DNA from: Beroe forskalii
Lineage: Eukaryota; Ctenophora; Nuda; Beroida; Beroidae
Direction: 5' to 3'
Assembly (NCBI GenBank): GCA_011033025.1
Contig: WFMF01000008.1
Location: 129,001 to 193,000 of the forward strand
Length of the DNA stretch: 64,000 bases
Below the pieces are notes generated by a model. The model was not told where the DNA came from, made no database searches, and saw only the letters and a list, made by a program, of their open reading frames with translations. Below, one piece after another: positions 48,151 through 59,654 of the stretch. A program made the position numbers and the translations under genes. Within the stretch, counting starts at the first letter, position 1; every line of letters begins with the position of its first letter.

Positions 48151-48171
48151 ATATATATATATATATATATT
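48147..48171. repeat. TA dinucleotide microsatellite
   Basis: About 12 uninterrupted AT dinucleotides at the truncated end of the Penelope-like remnant; such runs often mark integration or slippage sites. Confidence 0.9.
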
Positions 48172-48180
48172 AACAACACG

Positions 48181-51100
48181 CATTATATATAGTAAGATAC
48201 AACAAATATGAAACTAAAAAGCAGATTACTCCCCATATAGCAGTGACCATGGGGGCACCACTGCCGTGGGTGACGTGCCTGTGATTGTCTTTCTATTCAC
48301 TCTCATTGCCAACGGAGTTCTCTTGCATTTTGATCGTGGTGTTTCGTTGTGACCTAAAAGAATGCACGGCTACGGTTACAAGGTGATAGTGAATACCAAC
48401 CCTTTCATCACCATACTCCTGTGAGTGGAATAGGCATTCCAATTACTGTCTTTACTACATCCATCAACTTTTCATGGAGAGTTACACAAAATAAATCTAT
48501 TATTCATTATTGAAATAATTCCTTAACCCGATGGACCTGATTCACTGTGGTAGCTGTGTACGGCAACCACAGTTTGTAGCCGTTGGTCGATTGAGCTCGT
48601 TGAATTCCTTTTTGAATATACTTGGGGAGGGAATTCTGGACCTGAAAAATAAGGTCATCAATGTTTATCTACGATTACAAAGTATAATCGATCTTCTTTT
48701 TCTCTTATTCTCTTAAATCCATGACTAAGGAATCCAGTAAGTGTAAAATGATGTAATATAAGGTTTTACAAAATAATAAAAATATATACCCCTGAAGGAT
48801 AAAATCTACTTATTTGTGAGATGCAACAGTTTTCCAACAGCAGGGGTTTTGATTCCGATCACAATAATAGGTATATGTTCAATATCAGTGAAAATAATTT
48901 GAGGGATTGAGAGAACAACGGCCCCAGTGACGGGAAACAATTACATACTTCTGAAGTGAAAAATCCTGCTGCGCCAACGTTCCCTATTTCAAGTCTCGTA
49001 TTGAGGCCCTCGTAATACTTGAAATATTGTTTGTAGCAATCGATCTTTTGTAAACAACTCTTCAGTAACGATGGTTTTCTGCTGAAACGCGTATTATGAT
49101 ACTGATCCATTCAAATGGGTTCGCATTGCTTTCAATGACAATTTTGGTCTTGGAACTGTGGCAGAAGGGAGCATAGAGCCCTGCAACAAACTTCTTTTTT
49201 CGTCGGTTTAGCAGTAGTGTCAGCCGCAAGACTGGTCAGATGGAGAATCTTCATGATTGCGCAAAGCACTTATGGTGAATTCATATCCTGTTCTGGAGCA
49301 CATGCGACTCCAGGCTCTTTCATTGTGCTAGACTTGTAAAGAATAGTGACATATTGGTGGATATTGTCCAGGTAACAGAAGCACTGTTGCAGGATATGAG
49401 GATGATCTTGTTGCCAGCTCTTTTTAAGAAAGTAAGAACTGGTGTGACAGAAACATTCCCTGAAAACATGAAAATAAGTTCATTTGGCTAGAATTTTGGA
49501 ACTTAGAGCTTCATGATTACATGAATTTGTATCATTATGTTCAATTCATGAGTACCATTATCATCATCACATTTAAGTATCAGCTAATCATTCAATTATA
49601 ATAATATTATCATTGTTATATCTGTGTTTATCATTGCATTATATTTTATTGGGGCAAGTCAATCTAAAATCATGGCATATTTGCGAATTGCACCTGGTAA
49701 AAAGCTTAAATATTGAATAGGGGGACCCGATAAATTTGTGAAAACCCCCAAAAACCCGAGAAGGTCTTTATCAGTTAATTCCATCTTTTAGAGAAAATTC
49801 TCATCTTTCTAATGGTACCAATGATTAGGTCGGCCTAATGAAACGACCTTAAACGACAAACAACCAGCGTCTGCATGAGTCCTAGACCATGAACGATATG
49901 GTTTTTCTTGCTCCCCCCCCCCCCTCACTGATGTTATTTGTCCTGCCAGCTCGGATTTAAATTGCCAGCTGTCCCACAACTCTGCTGGGTCACTGCAATC
50001 ATCAATCCTTGCAATCCTCACAGGTCTTTGAAATAGTTTGTCGATGTAGCAAACTCTTGGGTTCATTTAGAGTGTACAAAGCTGAAGTCCGCTCTCACCT
50101 ATTGATTATTTGGCAAATTTTATGCACGATATACGTTAAGACGTTAGTACGTTAGTTCGTTGAATACCAATTTAAGTAAGGACATGCACCCTGTAGGGAT
50201 ACATGTTTTTACAGTTTACTTCGTACAGTAAATTCTGTTCAATTGATACGAATTGGGATATTTCATCATTATTTTCCTCTTCTCTATTTAAGTATTTAAT
50301 TCTTCCGCTCTCCCCTGACCCTTTGAATATATTCAGTAACTATCAGCAGTCTTGAAAAAAAATTATTAACTATTATTGACTTGAAAGCTGCGCCCTGCGA
50401 TTTGAAGAGGGAGAATACTGTATAGTTGCAACTTAACGAATCAGTTTCATCTGCCTTTCGAATTGTGGCGAGTCTTATCTTGGTTGACTTTTTCATATGC
50501 TATCTTAAGAACCTGCCTGCTGAACATTTGCTGGTTGCTGATCCTGTCAACAATTTAATCCATCGCGACGAGGTATAATCCATCTTATTCTATCCCTTCT
50601 CCCAATCTCCTTTCTCTTATTCTCTTGAATATAAGGTCTTACACAATATGTCAATATACATCATGGCTACTCCAACATCATCTGGGGATATCATCCCTCA
50701 TAGGTTTTCTATTCTTGTTAAATTGTCATACTATTTGAAAACCTCCTCGGTCAACTGACGGTGCAGCTGACTTCAGGAGGATACATGCTATTAATTGAGT
50801 TGCGAGTTTGCTTCTAAGCAAAATTGGGTGTTGAGGTTGATTCTGAGGTGAATGCAACCATTACCACTCTGGTTTGTGACCCTCCTCGGTTTCAGACCGG
50901 TGTTTTTATTAGGCCACATTTTTTGTTGTCAGAGAGATAATCCGATATTTGTGGTACAGTGTCCTTTTTGTTGAAACACAAGAAACTAACAGTGCCTGAA
51001 GCTGCTCTGAAGGTGGTACTGTCCTAGCACTTACCACTCTTGAGTTCCGGTGAATTGCAGATAAGTCCGACACAGCAAATACTGTGCCAGTTTTTGCTCG

Positions 51101-53450
51101 GTATCAAAGCTTAGCCTAGCTCACTTTTTATTATTGGAGCTGTGGAAGACACGACGTTTTCATTATCCGGATTTGGGCTTTTAAGAGTGCCTCATTTCAG
51201 GATCAGCATCAACAGAACTAATCAACTGACTTATTTACTTACATTGATCAGTATCATTCTACTTTCGAGGTAATCCAAGTAAGTTTCTGTGCCACTTCTA
51301 CTTATTTATAACACATGACTTGCTGAGTGAAAGCGGAAAGCTCTGATTTAAATTTAATGTCACGTTTTTGAAGTATATAAGATGTTCTTTATTCTACTGT
51401 TATTCATTGCTTACGTATGATTAACATCCCTAAAATTGATTAAACATTAACACAATATATTAATTAATTAAAAGTCTCTTATAGTTGGTAACGTGGCGGG
51501 GTCGTAGGACAGTGACTCCTGTCCCCAGGATCCTGCCCCTCCCATGCACGATGGTTTGACGGACAAATTCTCTGTCTTCCAGGTCCTTGATGGTGTCCTT
51601 TCAGGTGGAGTAGCTCGCTGCTCGTTTCTTATCTGCAGAAGTCTTTAACCACTGACCTTTTCTCTTTGTACGAAACAGCACCCAACTTGTTGCCTGGTAC
51701 CTACTAACCCTAGATGGCTCGATCAGCTCAAGGGCAATCGTGTCGGCCCTCAGAGCCAGCGCTCCAGAGCGGTGGAGCTTTCTATAATGGAGCTGACTTC
51801 TCCGTCATGCTCCTCCTTTACTGCCTGCTGAATTTGGTCTTTGAACCAAGCCATACCCCTTTACTGTCTGTTGTATTTGGTCTTTGTCCCAAATATGATT
51901 AGTAATCGCTGATATATCAGTAATAGTAAGCAACAATAAACTACTATTAAAATAAATAATAAACTACTATTTGTATATTGTTATGATTTACAATAAACTT
52001 CTATTGTTGCCGTACGTGTCGTTGGATCGTGAATTTTTGTCGCCACGTCACCTCCCCCCTCCCATAATCAGATGACCCTCCACTCAAATTATCCTACCTA
52101 ATTATTCCGCCAAGTTTCCACCATAAAAGAGCATCATAAATATAGAAACAAATAAAACAACGATATTACGAAAGTTTAAAAAATAAATAAAAAACTCTGC
52201 TGATCCTGATGCAGAGCAGCCCCTGCCAGGGGTCCTCCACCCTCTCCACATTAACTGTGCTTCCTCCCGGTCTACAACGGGCTCTGATGTCCATTCTGCC
52301 TTGTATTCCAGTTTATCTATATTTTACTGGGTGGAGGCACAGTGCACACGACACATGCATTATCCTGGTTTTTATCGATGATTTTATACCGATATGTGGA
52401 TAATAAATCCTTTCTCCTGGATTCTTTGATTTTTCCTCTGCCAGAATACCATCAAAGACATCATACTCATTTTGTCGATATATTATAGCTACTTGCTATT
52501 AATTGCTGTAGCGTACAGAACTATTCTGATATTCAGTTGAAGTGAACACTTCAAAGTATAATTATAAAATTGAAAGCATTACATCTAAATCCTACAATGA
52601 CCTATGTTGGAATCATCAAATTGGTTGTTTTGTCTGTGTTGGAAGTAGATGCGCAGATTGCTTCGGAGATCAGGGCTGGACCCGGATAATATTGGACACA
52701 CACATTATCCTGTTTTTTATCGATTTCACTATTTATTCATTTATTCACATTTATTATTTATTACTTGATTAAATACTTGATGGCTTGGACATCCGTTTAA
52801 TGAATTATTCATCTATATCTTACTGGGTGCCGGAAACTATCAATTTCCCAGCTTCGTTTCCTTTGTCTGAATCATCTTGAAGGATCTTCCGACCCTCCCA
52901 CATAACACTGCCGAGTGTTATCTCTGAGGCAGTTACCTATGTATGTTCAATGAACCACATCCCTAAATCTTACTTCCCGTGTTCCTGTGTCAGTTTCTGA
53001 CCTTGCCAAGGAGCACGGGTACATCGGTAGACTAAATGCCGTTTTTCAGGCATAGCCTCTTATTTCCATGAAATTCTTGTTTCAGGTGATGAATGCTTTA
53101 TCGTGGTTGAGTGGTTGTTGGCCTTGAGGGTTAACAAATACCACTACCAACTTGAGCTTTTCAAAGCTATGAAACTTCGAATACCATGCCAATTTAGCAC
53201 TTAAGAGTTGAAAACCCGTGATGACAAACTTGTAAGTTTAAATCATTCTATTCTGTTTAACCACCAATCCTCCAACCTCTGGATCAAATGTCGCAAATCG
53301 GAAATTGATTTTACTACCTCCATTATGATTATTAAACGTCGACTAAAAAAAGCACTCCTAGATTACCAATTTGCGTTTGGTGACAATTGGCACAATGACA
53401 ACTTTTATCTGGCTCATTTTGAATTTTTGTTATCATTTTTTCTTTCTTTA
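48181..53450. other. No gene recognised; short direct repeats
   Basis: A minus-strand frame at 48859-49110 and a plus-strand frame at 53208-53477 look protein-like in composition but match no family I know. A C run lies at 49913-49924. CACATTATCCTG followed by TTTTTATCGAT occurs in the same orientation near 52358 and 52698. TACTGCCTGCTGAATTTGGT and a close relative adjoin at 51819-51880. Possibly old retroelement debris. Confidence 0.35.
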
Positions 53451-53454
53451 GTTG

Positions 53455-54145
53455 AGAACCTTCCTAAGCCTGCATAAGTGTGCGTACGCGCGCCGCAGAC
53501 AGGGATATACAAGTTTAGCAATTGAGAACCACTCAATTATGAATTGTCTTCCCCTAACCGTGCGCGTAACCAGGGTCCTGGTTAGGGCAATGAATTGTCA
53601 GGCGTTGCCTGACCCCCTCGCGCGCCTGACGACGTCAGACAAATTATGAACGCAACAAACCAGCAAGCGTCGAAATGCCCCTGATGAAGAGAACATTGCA
53701 TTTGCATGTGGTCGTCAGCCGTGGCAACCCTCTTTGCTAAACACGTATATCCCTGTCTGCGTTGCGCGCTTCCCGTAGGGAACTAGGGAAGTGCATTCCT
53801 AAGCCCGCATAGGTGTGTGTACGCGCCGCGCGATGATAACAGGGGCGGGTATACGTGTTAAGGCGGGGTGTCAGACGCGGACGTCTGACATTGACAAAGA
53901 GTTTATAATTTATATGGACACATACCGATCTTAGAGGTGACGTTGCTAAATTACACTTATATCCCTGTTTGGCTCGCGCGGTGCGTACACACACACCTCG
54001 GCATAGGTTTGTGTACGCGCCGCGCGCTTCCCTGAGGAAGCGCGCCGCGAACGTGGGTATCCGTACACGTGTTTAGTAGCTGTTCGACGTTTAACGCAAG
54101 CCGCTGCGCGGCTTGCGCCAGCGGGTTAGACATCGTCTGACAAAT
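53455..54145. repeat. GC island of short hairpins and repeated GTACGCGC units
   Basis: CCTAAGCCTGCATAAGTGTG and a close relative, each followed by GTACGCGCC, recur near 53461 and 53797, and a third related unit lies at 53998. Among them sit perfect hairpins with unrelated stems: GTCAGGC-GTT-GCCTGAC (53597-53613), TGTCAGACG-CGGA-CGTCTGACA (53869-53890), GCGCGCTTCC-CTGA-GGAAGCGCGC (54022-54045) and CGCAAGCCGC-TGC-GCGGCTTGCG (54095-54117). The base composition contrasts sharply with the flanks. No gene is evident. It lies about 330 bp beyond the 3' end of the ammonium transporter. Confidence 0.65.
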
Positions 54146-54475
54146 TGAATCATATCAATTTTATAAAAAATTAAAGGAGATAATCAATGATCAAATACAA
54201 ATTACAGAAGGAACATTCGATTCTTAACATTGAAGTTGAAAATATTCTGATTCATACTGATATTTATTACTGATACTCGTAGTCGTATGGAAATCAAATT
54301 CAAAACACAATTAACCAGTCAAACTTACCAAAACAGGTATGAAAAAAGGCAAACCCTATCAGGATGACCATGAGCTATCAAATGTTTTAAAGTTAAATAA
54401 TTTTGTTTTGACATTTGAGGGAATCTCACAATTTGACAATCCGTTCAAGTGCAACAGCAAGACGGTTTTTTGAAT

Positions 54476-54718
54476 TCATTCAATGGCAATCGCGCCAGCG
54501 TCCTTCACTTCACCATTGCTGTGATTGTTATCCACGATTTCGATAACACTGCTCTGAGGCTTCTTCTGACTGCGTCTGGACTTCCTAGGACTGGGAGCTT
54601 TAGTGGAATTGTTGAATCGCGTTTGTCGGTAACTCTGCAGCTCGTTGTTGTAGGCAGATCCGTGGAACTCAACAAGATCAACACCACTCTTCTCACTTTC
54701 TAGACCGATTCTCAGTAT
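54476..54718 (-). CDS. Ammonium transporter, last exon (cytosolic tail)
   Basis: Begins after acceptor ATTTTCAG in phase 0 and encodes 80 residues then TGA. The first 25 (ILRIGLESEK, then VEFHGSAY) are the conserved Amt tail; the rest is a Ser/Lys/Asn-rich extension ending GAIAIE, likely disordered and regulatory. Confidence 0.88.
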   Translation of the reverse strand: MLRIGLESEKSGVDLVEFHGSAYNNELQSYRQTRFNNSTKAPSPRKSRRSQKKPQSSVIEIVDNNHSNGEVKDAGAIAIE

Positions 54719-57700
54719 CTGAAAATTGATACATAACTATTCATTACTCCATTAATAATACTATAACTATAGAGAGGCCCAACGATATGAAATGGTCTAA
54801 TGACTAATGACTCCGCATGGATTATTCATTACTGAAACTAAAAGTGAACTAATATTGGACACTTTAAAAGAGCACGTACCCGGCATTTGGAGAGAAGGAA
54901 GCACACCGGAGCAATGATTGCAGTGACGTAGACGATAGTGAGGAAAGTGATGAGAATGTTACTTCCCAGCATCTTCCAGCCGGTGGCACAGCCTGTGAAA
55001 ATACCGCATATCTCCAGATCACCCTTGCGCGTTCCTGCAAAGAAAGGACCGGAGAGAGCGCTCCAGAGACCACACCCAAGGTGGACGGCTACAGCGTCAA
55101 CCACGTCGTCAATCTTTAGGTAGAGCATGAGTTTGGAAACGAGCAGTGTGATCAGACCGCCTACTGAGCCCACTACTATTCCTAAGGCAGAGGGGGTGTG
55201 AAGTGGAGGCGTGATTAGCTGAATCATGCTTTGATATCACCAATCGTTATCAGAAATTGGAAGGTGGGTATAAGAATTCAGAGAGACTACGGATATCCCT
55301 TAAAGGGGGGGGGGGGGGGGGGGTTCAAGCCAAATTTTTTGGAAAACACGTTTCTGAGACAACGGTTGACCCAAAAGGTATACCCCGTGGGCCAACTTTT
55401 GGGCCGGGTTTGGTACCTAGACCCACTGGCGCCGCCGTGGCGCCATGCCCAAATGGGCACAAAATGGGCATATTTTTTCAAAAGCAACTTGGTGGGAATC
55501 CAGGTGCAATCGATAGATAATGGTCCCCTGAGTTACCATAAAAATTTGAAGTCGATATCTCAAAAATGGCTGAGTTATGGCCGAAAAACGTATGCCCATA
55601 TATGGGCATACGCGCGTCGCGCAAGCCAATTCTGGCCCATAACTTGGGCAAATATCAATATTTTTGAATGAAACCAACTTAATTCGATAAATAGCGCCAA
55701 ATTTTTGCCAAAAATTTGGCGCTTTTGGCGCCAAAAATTTTTGAAGGCCTAACTCAAAAATCCGAGTCCATTTGTATCTGAGGATTTTAGTCTTGTTTCA
55801 CGTAAAAAAAGAATTATGCAAAAATATCAATCGTAGCCGAAGTTATAAGCGTTTGAGTAAAGTGCACTTTCGAAAAAACGTGAACTGAGAAAATGGCGAT
55901 TTTGTGGTTTTTAAGAGGTTTTTTGGACCTCAAATCGCCATTTAAGCAGCAATCAACCCCAAACTTGCAGAGAATACATAATTCAACGCTATTTATCGAA
56001 TTAAGTTGGTTTCATTCAAAAATATTGATATTTGCCCAAGTTATGGGCCAAAATTGGCTTGCGCGACGCGCGTATGCCCATATATGGGCATACGTTTTTC
56101 GGCCATAACTCAGCCATTTTTTGAGATATCGACTTCAAATTTTTTATGGTAACTCGGGGGACCATTATCTGTCGATTGCACACCTCAGATCCCGCCCAAG
56201 TTGCTTTTGAAAAAAATATGCCCATTTTGTGCCCATATTTGGGCATGGCGCCACGGCGGCGCCAGTGGGTCTGGGGGTACCAAACCCAGCCAAAAAGTTG
56301 GCCCACGGGGTATACCTTTTGGGTCAACCGTTGTCTCAGAAACGTGTTTTCCCAAAAATTTGGCTTGAACCCCCCCCCCCCCTTAATCTAGCTTATTCTT
56401 GAGAAATCATCAATTGATTTTGACGCATTCTAACGTACCTAAGGCAGGTTCGGTGATAGAACAGGCGCTGGTACTGCACACCAATCCAGCTAGGATACCA
56501 TTGGCCAGGTCACAGGGCTCCGGTATCTTCCTGTAGAGGGAGGGGTTGGGGTTAGAACCATTTGATTTGGTGCAATAACGCAGGTGGTAAATGTAGTTCG
56601 AATTAGAAGGTCTTATGATGGTTTTATTTGAGTATCTCAGGTAGTGAGTGAATGGTGAACTCAGAGACTCATTTAAATGTTGGTCTGAGACTGATGATGG
56701 TTTTATTTGAGTATCTCAGGTAATGAGTGAATGGTGAACTCAGAGACTAACTTCTTGAGAGTTACACTGAGCAGGAGGTAGGTGGTTCCACTGGAGGCTG
56801 CGCACATGGTCGTGTAAGCGGCAATACGACCAATCAGTCCCTCGTCAGTACCACCTGTAACAAACGTATAACAAGTTCGAGAGAAATTATGGGGGCTGTC
56901 ATGAAATTTCCGGGTGAGCGGCACCATGTATGTTTAGGCACCTGCATCGTTACGCGTCGATCGAATGAACTGATCAAATGAAAATGGCACACAATCGCGC
57001 GCGCTTGCTTTTTTGCGCAGATGTCTCAATATCACGCGCGTATAAAAGGTTGTCATGTGGAAATCAGAACAAGGGTCTCAGACTTCGTGACATGTACGCA
57101 ATGCGAGAGAAAGGGGTTGCGATTAACCCCTTTGAGAGTTTGAGGAATGATTGAGGAATGAGGGGGTGGGGGTAAAAGGTGGGAAGAATATGAAAGGGCA
57201 TTTCGCACCCCAGAAAAACCCTCTTGCCTTTAAATTAATTGTCTAAAAAATTTATAAGAAATTGTATAATTTTTTAAGATACCTACCAGCCAACATGGCA
57301 GGACCAGCGTTGAAGGCATACCAGGAGAACCAGAGGACAAACATACCGAACACAATGAACGACTGGTTCTGCTTCGGTATCACTTTCCTGGGGCGAGTTT
57401 AAAGTTTAAGCCGTGCCTAATCCTACGGACAAAACTGTTTGAACCGTTCCATTAAGTTAGTGATTTGGGCAAATGTATCGTCTAAAATGAAGGATAAATT
57501 TTGGTATTTCGAATAAAGATGAAACAAATCTTGCCAGGAAACAGTGCTGACACTTTCGCGATCTGGCCGTCTCTGCTGAGACGGTGTTGGCGAGGTCCCA
57601 CGAAGTAACACGCGACTAGGGAGCATGTTCCCGCGCACACGTGCACACAGATCCCTCCCGCGTCATCCAGCACTCCCGTTATAACCCTGCAGGGGAGATT

Positions 57701-58097
57701 GATATAGTTATTAGTATCAGAGAGATAAGAGAGATAAGAAACTCGTGGTATAAGGAGCTTATCACACTCGACTGCCTCTCGTGAAATAAGAACCGATAAC
57801 ACACTGTTACTCGCCCAAAAATCTTTCATAAGATTGAGATCCCCTTTTCTCCAAAAAAATAAACTGCGAATTTACATATTTTCAACCTATATCTTGATAA
57901 GTGAATCAGTAACCTGTTAGGGTTGATAGCGCTGGCCCACCCCGTGGGTGACCACACCCAGTGTGTAATGACGGGGTACACCACCGTGGACCCTATAACC
58001 GAGTACACGCAGTAAGCAGCTATCTGGGTTCGCTCTGCTATGGCCCCGGCTACGATGGTAGCAGCAGTAGCGCAGTACGACCAGTGGTACACGAACC
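54476..58097 (-). CDS. Ammonium transporter (AMT/Amt family), 5' incomplete
   Basis: Seven exons join in frame to about 388 residues: 58097-57914, 57686-57543, 57387-57287, 56854-56752, 56530-56439, 55181-54880 and 54718-54476 (stop TGA). Phases agree at every junction; only the donor of the second exon is weak. The protein conducts ammonium/ammonia through a pore in a trimeric membrane protein with 11 helices per subunit. Visible landmarks: CATAATIVAGAIAERTQ, ITHWVWSPTGW (the pore Trp), LDDAGGICVH and DDVVDAVAVH (the twin pore histidines), NGILAGLV, and the C-terminal LRIGLES...SGVDLVEFHGSAY, which governs gating in AMT trimers. About 110-130 N-terminal residues are missing; I found no exon for them up to 64000. 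A 1.08-kb palindromic MITE sits in the intron after the fifth exon. This is Amt rather than Rh type by its motifs. Confidence 0.9.
54880..55181 (-). CDS. Ammonium transporter, exon with second pore His
   Basis: 302 nt between acceptor CTGCCTTAG and donor GTACGT. Encodes the last three membrane helices, including DDVVDAVAVHLGCGLW with the second twin histidine and the helix ITFLTIVYVTAIIAPVCFLL. Confidence 0.92.
55304..56382. mobile_element. Palindromic MITE flanked by TTAA, inside a transporter intron
   Basis: TTAA at 55300-55303 and 56383-56386 flank an element that starts with A plus a long G run and ends with a long C run. The arms are about 390 bp (to about 55695 and from about 55990) and nearly perfect, separated by about 295 bp. 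Arms include GCCCATATATGGGC and TGGCGCCGCCGTGGCGCCA, themselves palindromic. TTAA duplications and AGGG-like termini suit Kolobok-type transposons; piggyBac also uses TTAA. No transposase is present. The high arm identity argues for a young insertion or gene conversion. Confidence 0.8.
56439..56530 (-). CDS. Ammonium transporter, exon 5 of those seen
   Basis: 92 nt from acceptor CCTCTACAG to donor GTACGT. Encodes KIPEPCDLANGILAGLVCST and SACSITEPAL, the NGxLAGLV helix of Amt proteins. Confidence 0.92.
56617..56750. repeat. 79-bp tandem duplication beside a splice donor
   Basis: GATGGTTTTATTTGAGTATC with the following 35 bp is repeated at about 56696; copies differ by G/A at one visible place. 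The second copy ends at the donor of the 56752-56854 exon, so the duplication lies within that intron. Confidence 0.75.
56752..56854 (-). CDS. Ammonium transporter, exon 4 of those seen
   Basis: 103 nt from acceptor GTTTGTTACAG to donor GTTAGT. Encodes GTDEGLIGRIAAYTTMCAAS and the following helix SGTTYLLLSVTLK. Confidence 0.92.
57287..57387 (-). CDS. Ammonium transporter, exon 3 of those seen
   Basis: 101 nt from acceptor CTCGCCCCAG to donor GTAGGT. Encodes KVIPKQNQSF then IVFGMFVLWFSWYAFNAGPA; the WYAFN segment corresponds to WFGFN of typical Amt proteins, keeping the second pore-gate Phe. Confidence 0.92.
57543..57686 (-). CDS. Ammonium transporter, exon 2 of those seen
   Basis: Starts after acceptor CTCCCCTGCAG. 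Encodes VITGVLDDAGGICVHVCAGT and the helix running to VGPR: the family signature with the pore Asp and first twin His. The end at 57543 is the only nearby GT in the right phase (CT|GTTTCC), a poor donor. GTGTCA after 57554 is a better donor but would break the frame into the next exon. Confidence 0.82.
57914..58097 (-). CDS. Ammonium transporter, first exon found
   Basis: 184 nt from acceptor CTTCCCCCGCAG to donor GTTACT. Encodes FVYHWSYCATAATIVAGAIA, ERTQ and the next helix ending ITHWVWSPTGWASAINPN. The residue at the usual first pore-gate Phe (consensus QWAF) appears to be Tyr (HWSY). A preceding exon must exist, because the first codon is split. Confidence 0.92.
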
Positions 58098-58104
58098 CTG
58101 CGGG

Positions 58105-58145
58105 GGAAGAGAGATTAAGAGAAGAGAGATTAAGAGAAGAGAAGA
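58105..58145. repeat. Purine-rich AAGAGAAGAGAGATT repeat
   Basis: Two copies of AAGAGAAGAGAGATT plus partial ones form the polypyrimidine tract (on the coding strand) before the acceptor of the 57914-58097 transporter exon. Confidence 0.7.
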
Positions 58146-58299
58146 GAGAGTTTACTCCCAGCAAACCAGCGTATTTAATGGAAACTGACGTTCTCAGACA
58201 TCCCAACGTACTTTTATGAGCACGACTGATTGCCCTTATATCTAGAATATCTATGCAAAAAAATCTTAACTAAACTTTCCCTTTAAGTTTTAACCCTCA

Positions 58300-59310
58300 C
58301 AGGGGAAGACCCCATTCCAGAATACTACAAGCAGTTATACCTTCCCTCGACCAACTGTTCAAGCCAACCCAGATATGTCAGACATGATAAAAGATCAAAA
58401 TGTAACCCCCGCTCAGGCGATTCTATTGCCCTACAGTCACAAGCTCATCCTGGATACTGGGCAGGCACCTCAGCAACATCCAAGCCATGCTTACAATAAG
58501 TTTAAAAAAATATTATTTCTATGCCATCAGGGACAATTCCACCAAATTCACAATTTAACTCGGAACAAGAAAAAAGATTTTAGTTAGTTTACGATAAGTT
58601 TAAGTTAATTAACGATAATAGATAAGCTCCATCCCAACATGAGTGACAGTCCCACCACACATCGCTGGATTCACTCTGTTAGAGCCCCAAAGACTCGCAA
58701 AAAAAGATCAACTCGACAACTCAGCTTCTTCGGACAAAGAGCCCAGAGGAAGCTGGGCTCACTCATCGACTGGCAACATAAGTCTCAAGGATGCTACTTG
58801 ACAGTTTTCACAACTACAGAAAACTTGCCTGAGCTGCTATAGGCCACTGCATTCTCTGTTCCCGTGGAAACGGGGGTAAGAAACCCAAAAGGGTCTGAGA
58901 TAATACAAAATGTAACTGCACGTATTCGCATTCCAGAACAGAAACGTCCGTTTCAAGGAAAACAGTTAGACTCAATAATGGGCACAGGAAAAGAAAAGAT
59001 GCATAGCCTGGCGGATTACTAATACGCGAAGTATAATATAGAAGATGCCATTTAAATGGTACATCAAATAGGAGAAAGTAATACGAGTTTTAGTGGGGTA
59101 GCGGGTTAAGAGACCATATAAAATATCAAGAAATCCTGGTGTAATAAACTTCCCCTTTAACCTCATCAGTGGAAAACCCCATTCCAGAATCTGACTGAAA
59201 GCAGTTGTACCTCCCTCGACCAACTGTTCGAGCCAACCCAGAAATGATTTATGACCAAAATATAACCCTGGGAAGGCACCACAGCAACACCCAAGCCCAA
59301 TCCTAGTAGG
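58300..59310 (+). pseudogene. Decayed tandem modules, first block
   Basis: Segments near 58318-58500 and 59168-59300 share CCCCATTCCAGAAT and CGACCAACTGTTC blocks. The segment 58639-58842 is open and would encode 67 residues beginning MSDSPTTHRW with KLGSLIDWQHKSQGCYLTVF; a broken relative lies at 59524-59650. The piece 58870-59150 recurs at 63040-63310 and 61580-61690. Stops and frameshifts interrupt most copies. I recognise no family. They could be duplicated gene exons or part of an unknown element. Confidence 0.45.
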
Positions 59311-59315
59311 CACCT

Positions 59316-59515
59316 CAGTTATGAATCTACTTTGAACAAGAAAAGAGATTCCATGCTTACGATAAGTTTGAGTTAGTTATGAATCTAACTTTGAACAAGA
59401 AAAGAGATTTTAGGAAGTTAACGATAAGTTTGAGTTATTTATAAATTAACTTTGAACAAGAAAAGAGATTTTAGTTACTAGTTAGTTTACGATAATTTTT
59501 AGTTAAATAAGATCC
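59316..59515 (+). repeat. 61-bp tandem repeat, three copies
   Basis: CTTTGAACAAGAAAAGAGAT recurs at about 59329, 59391 and 59450, followed each time by TTACGATAAGTTTGAGTTA or a variant. A related single copy lies at 58558-58622. Confidence 0.75.
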
Positions 59516-59654
59516 ATCCAAACATGAGTGACAATCCCACCAAACAGCATTGACTCACTCCGTTGGAACCTATTCAAGACTCCCAAAAAGAATACAGATA
59601 AACTCAGCTTTTTTCAGATCAGCCCACTCATCATACTCTAAAATTAAGAGTTAA

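Noticed and set aside
55231..56391. Long open frames over the transporter intron on both strands
   Set aside because: They run across the palindromic MITE and mirror each other between its arms.
58972..59313. A 113-codon minus-strand frame considered as the missing transporter N-terminus
   Set aside because: It lacks the expected helix pattern and motifs and overlaps the repeated modules, which read better as degenerate duplicates.
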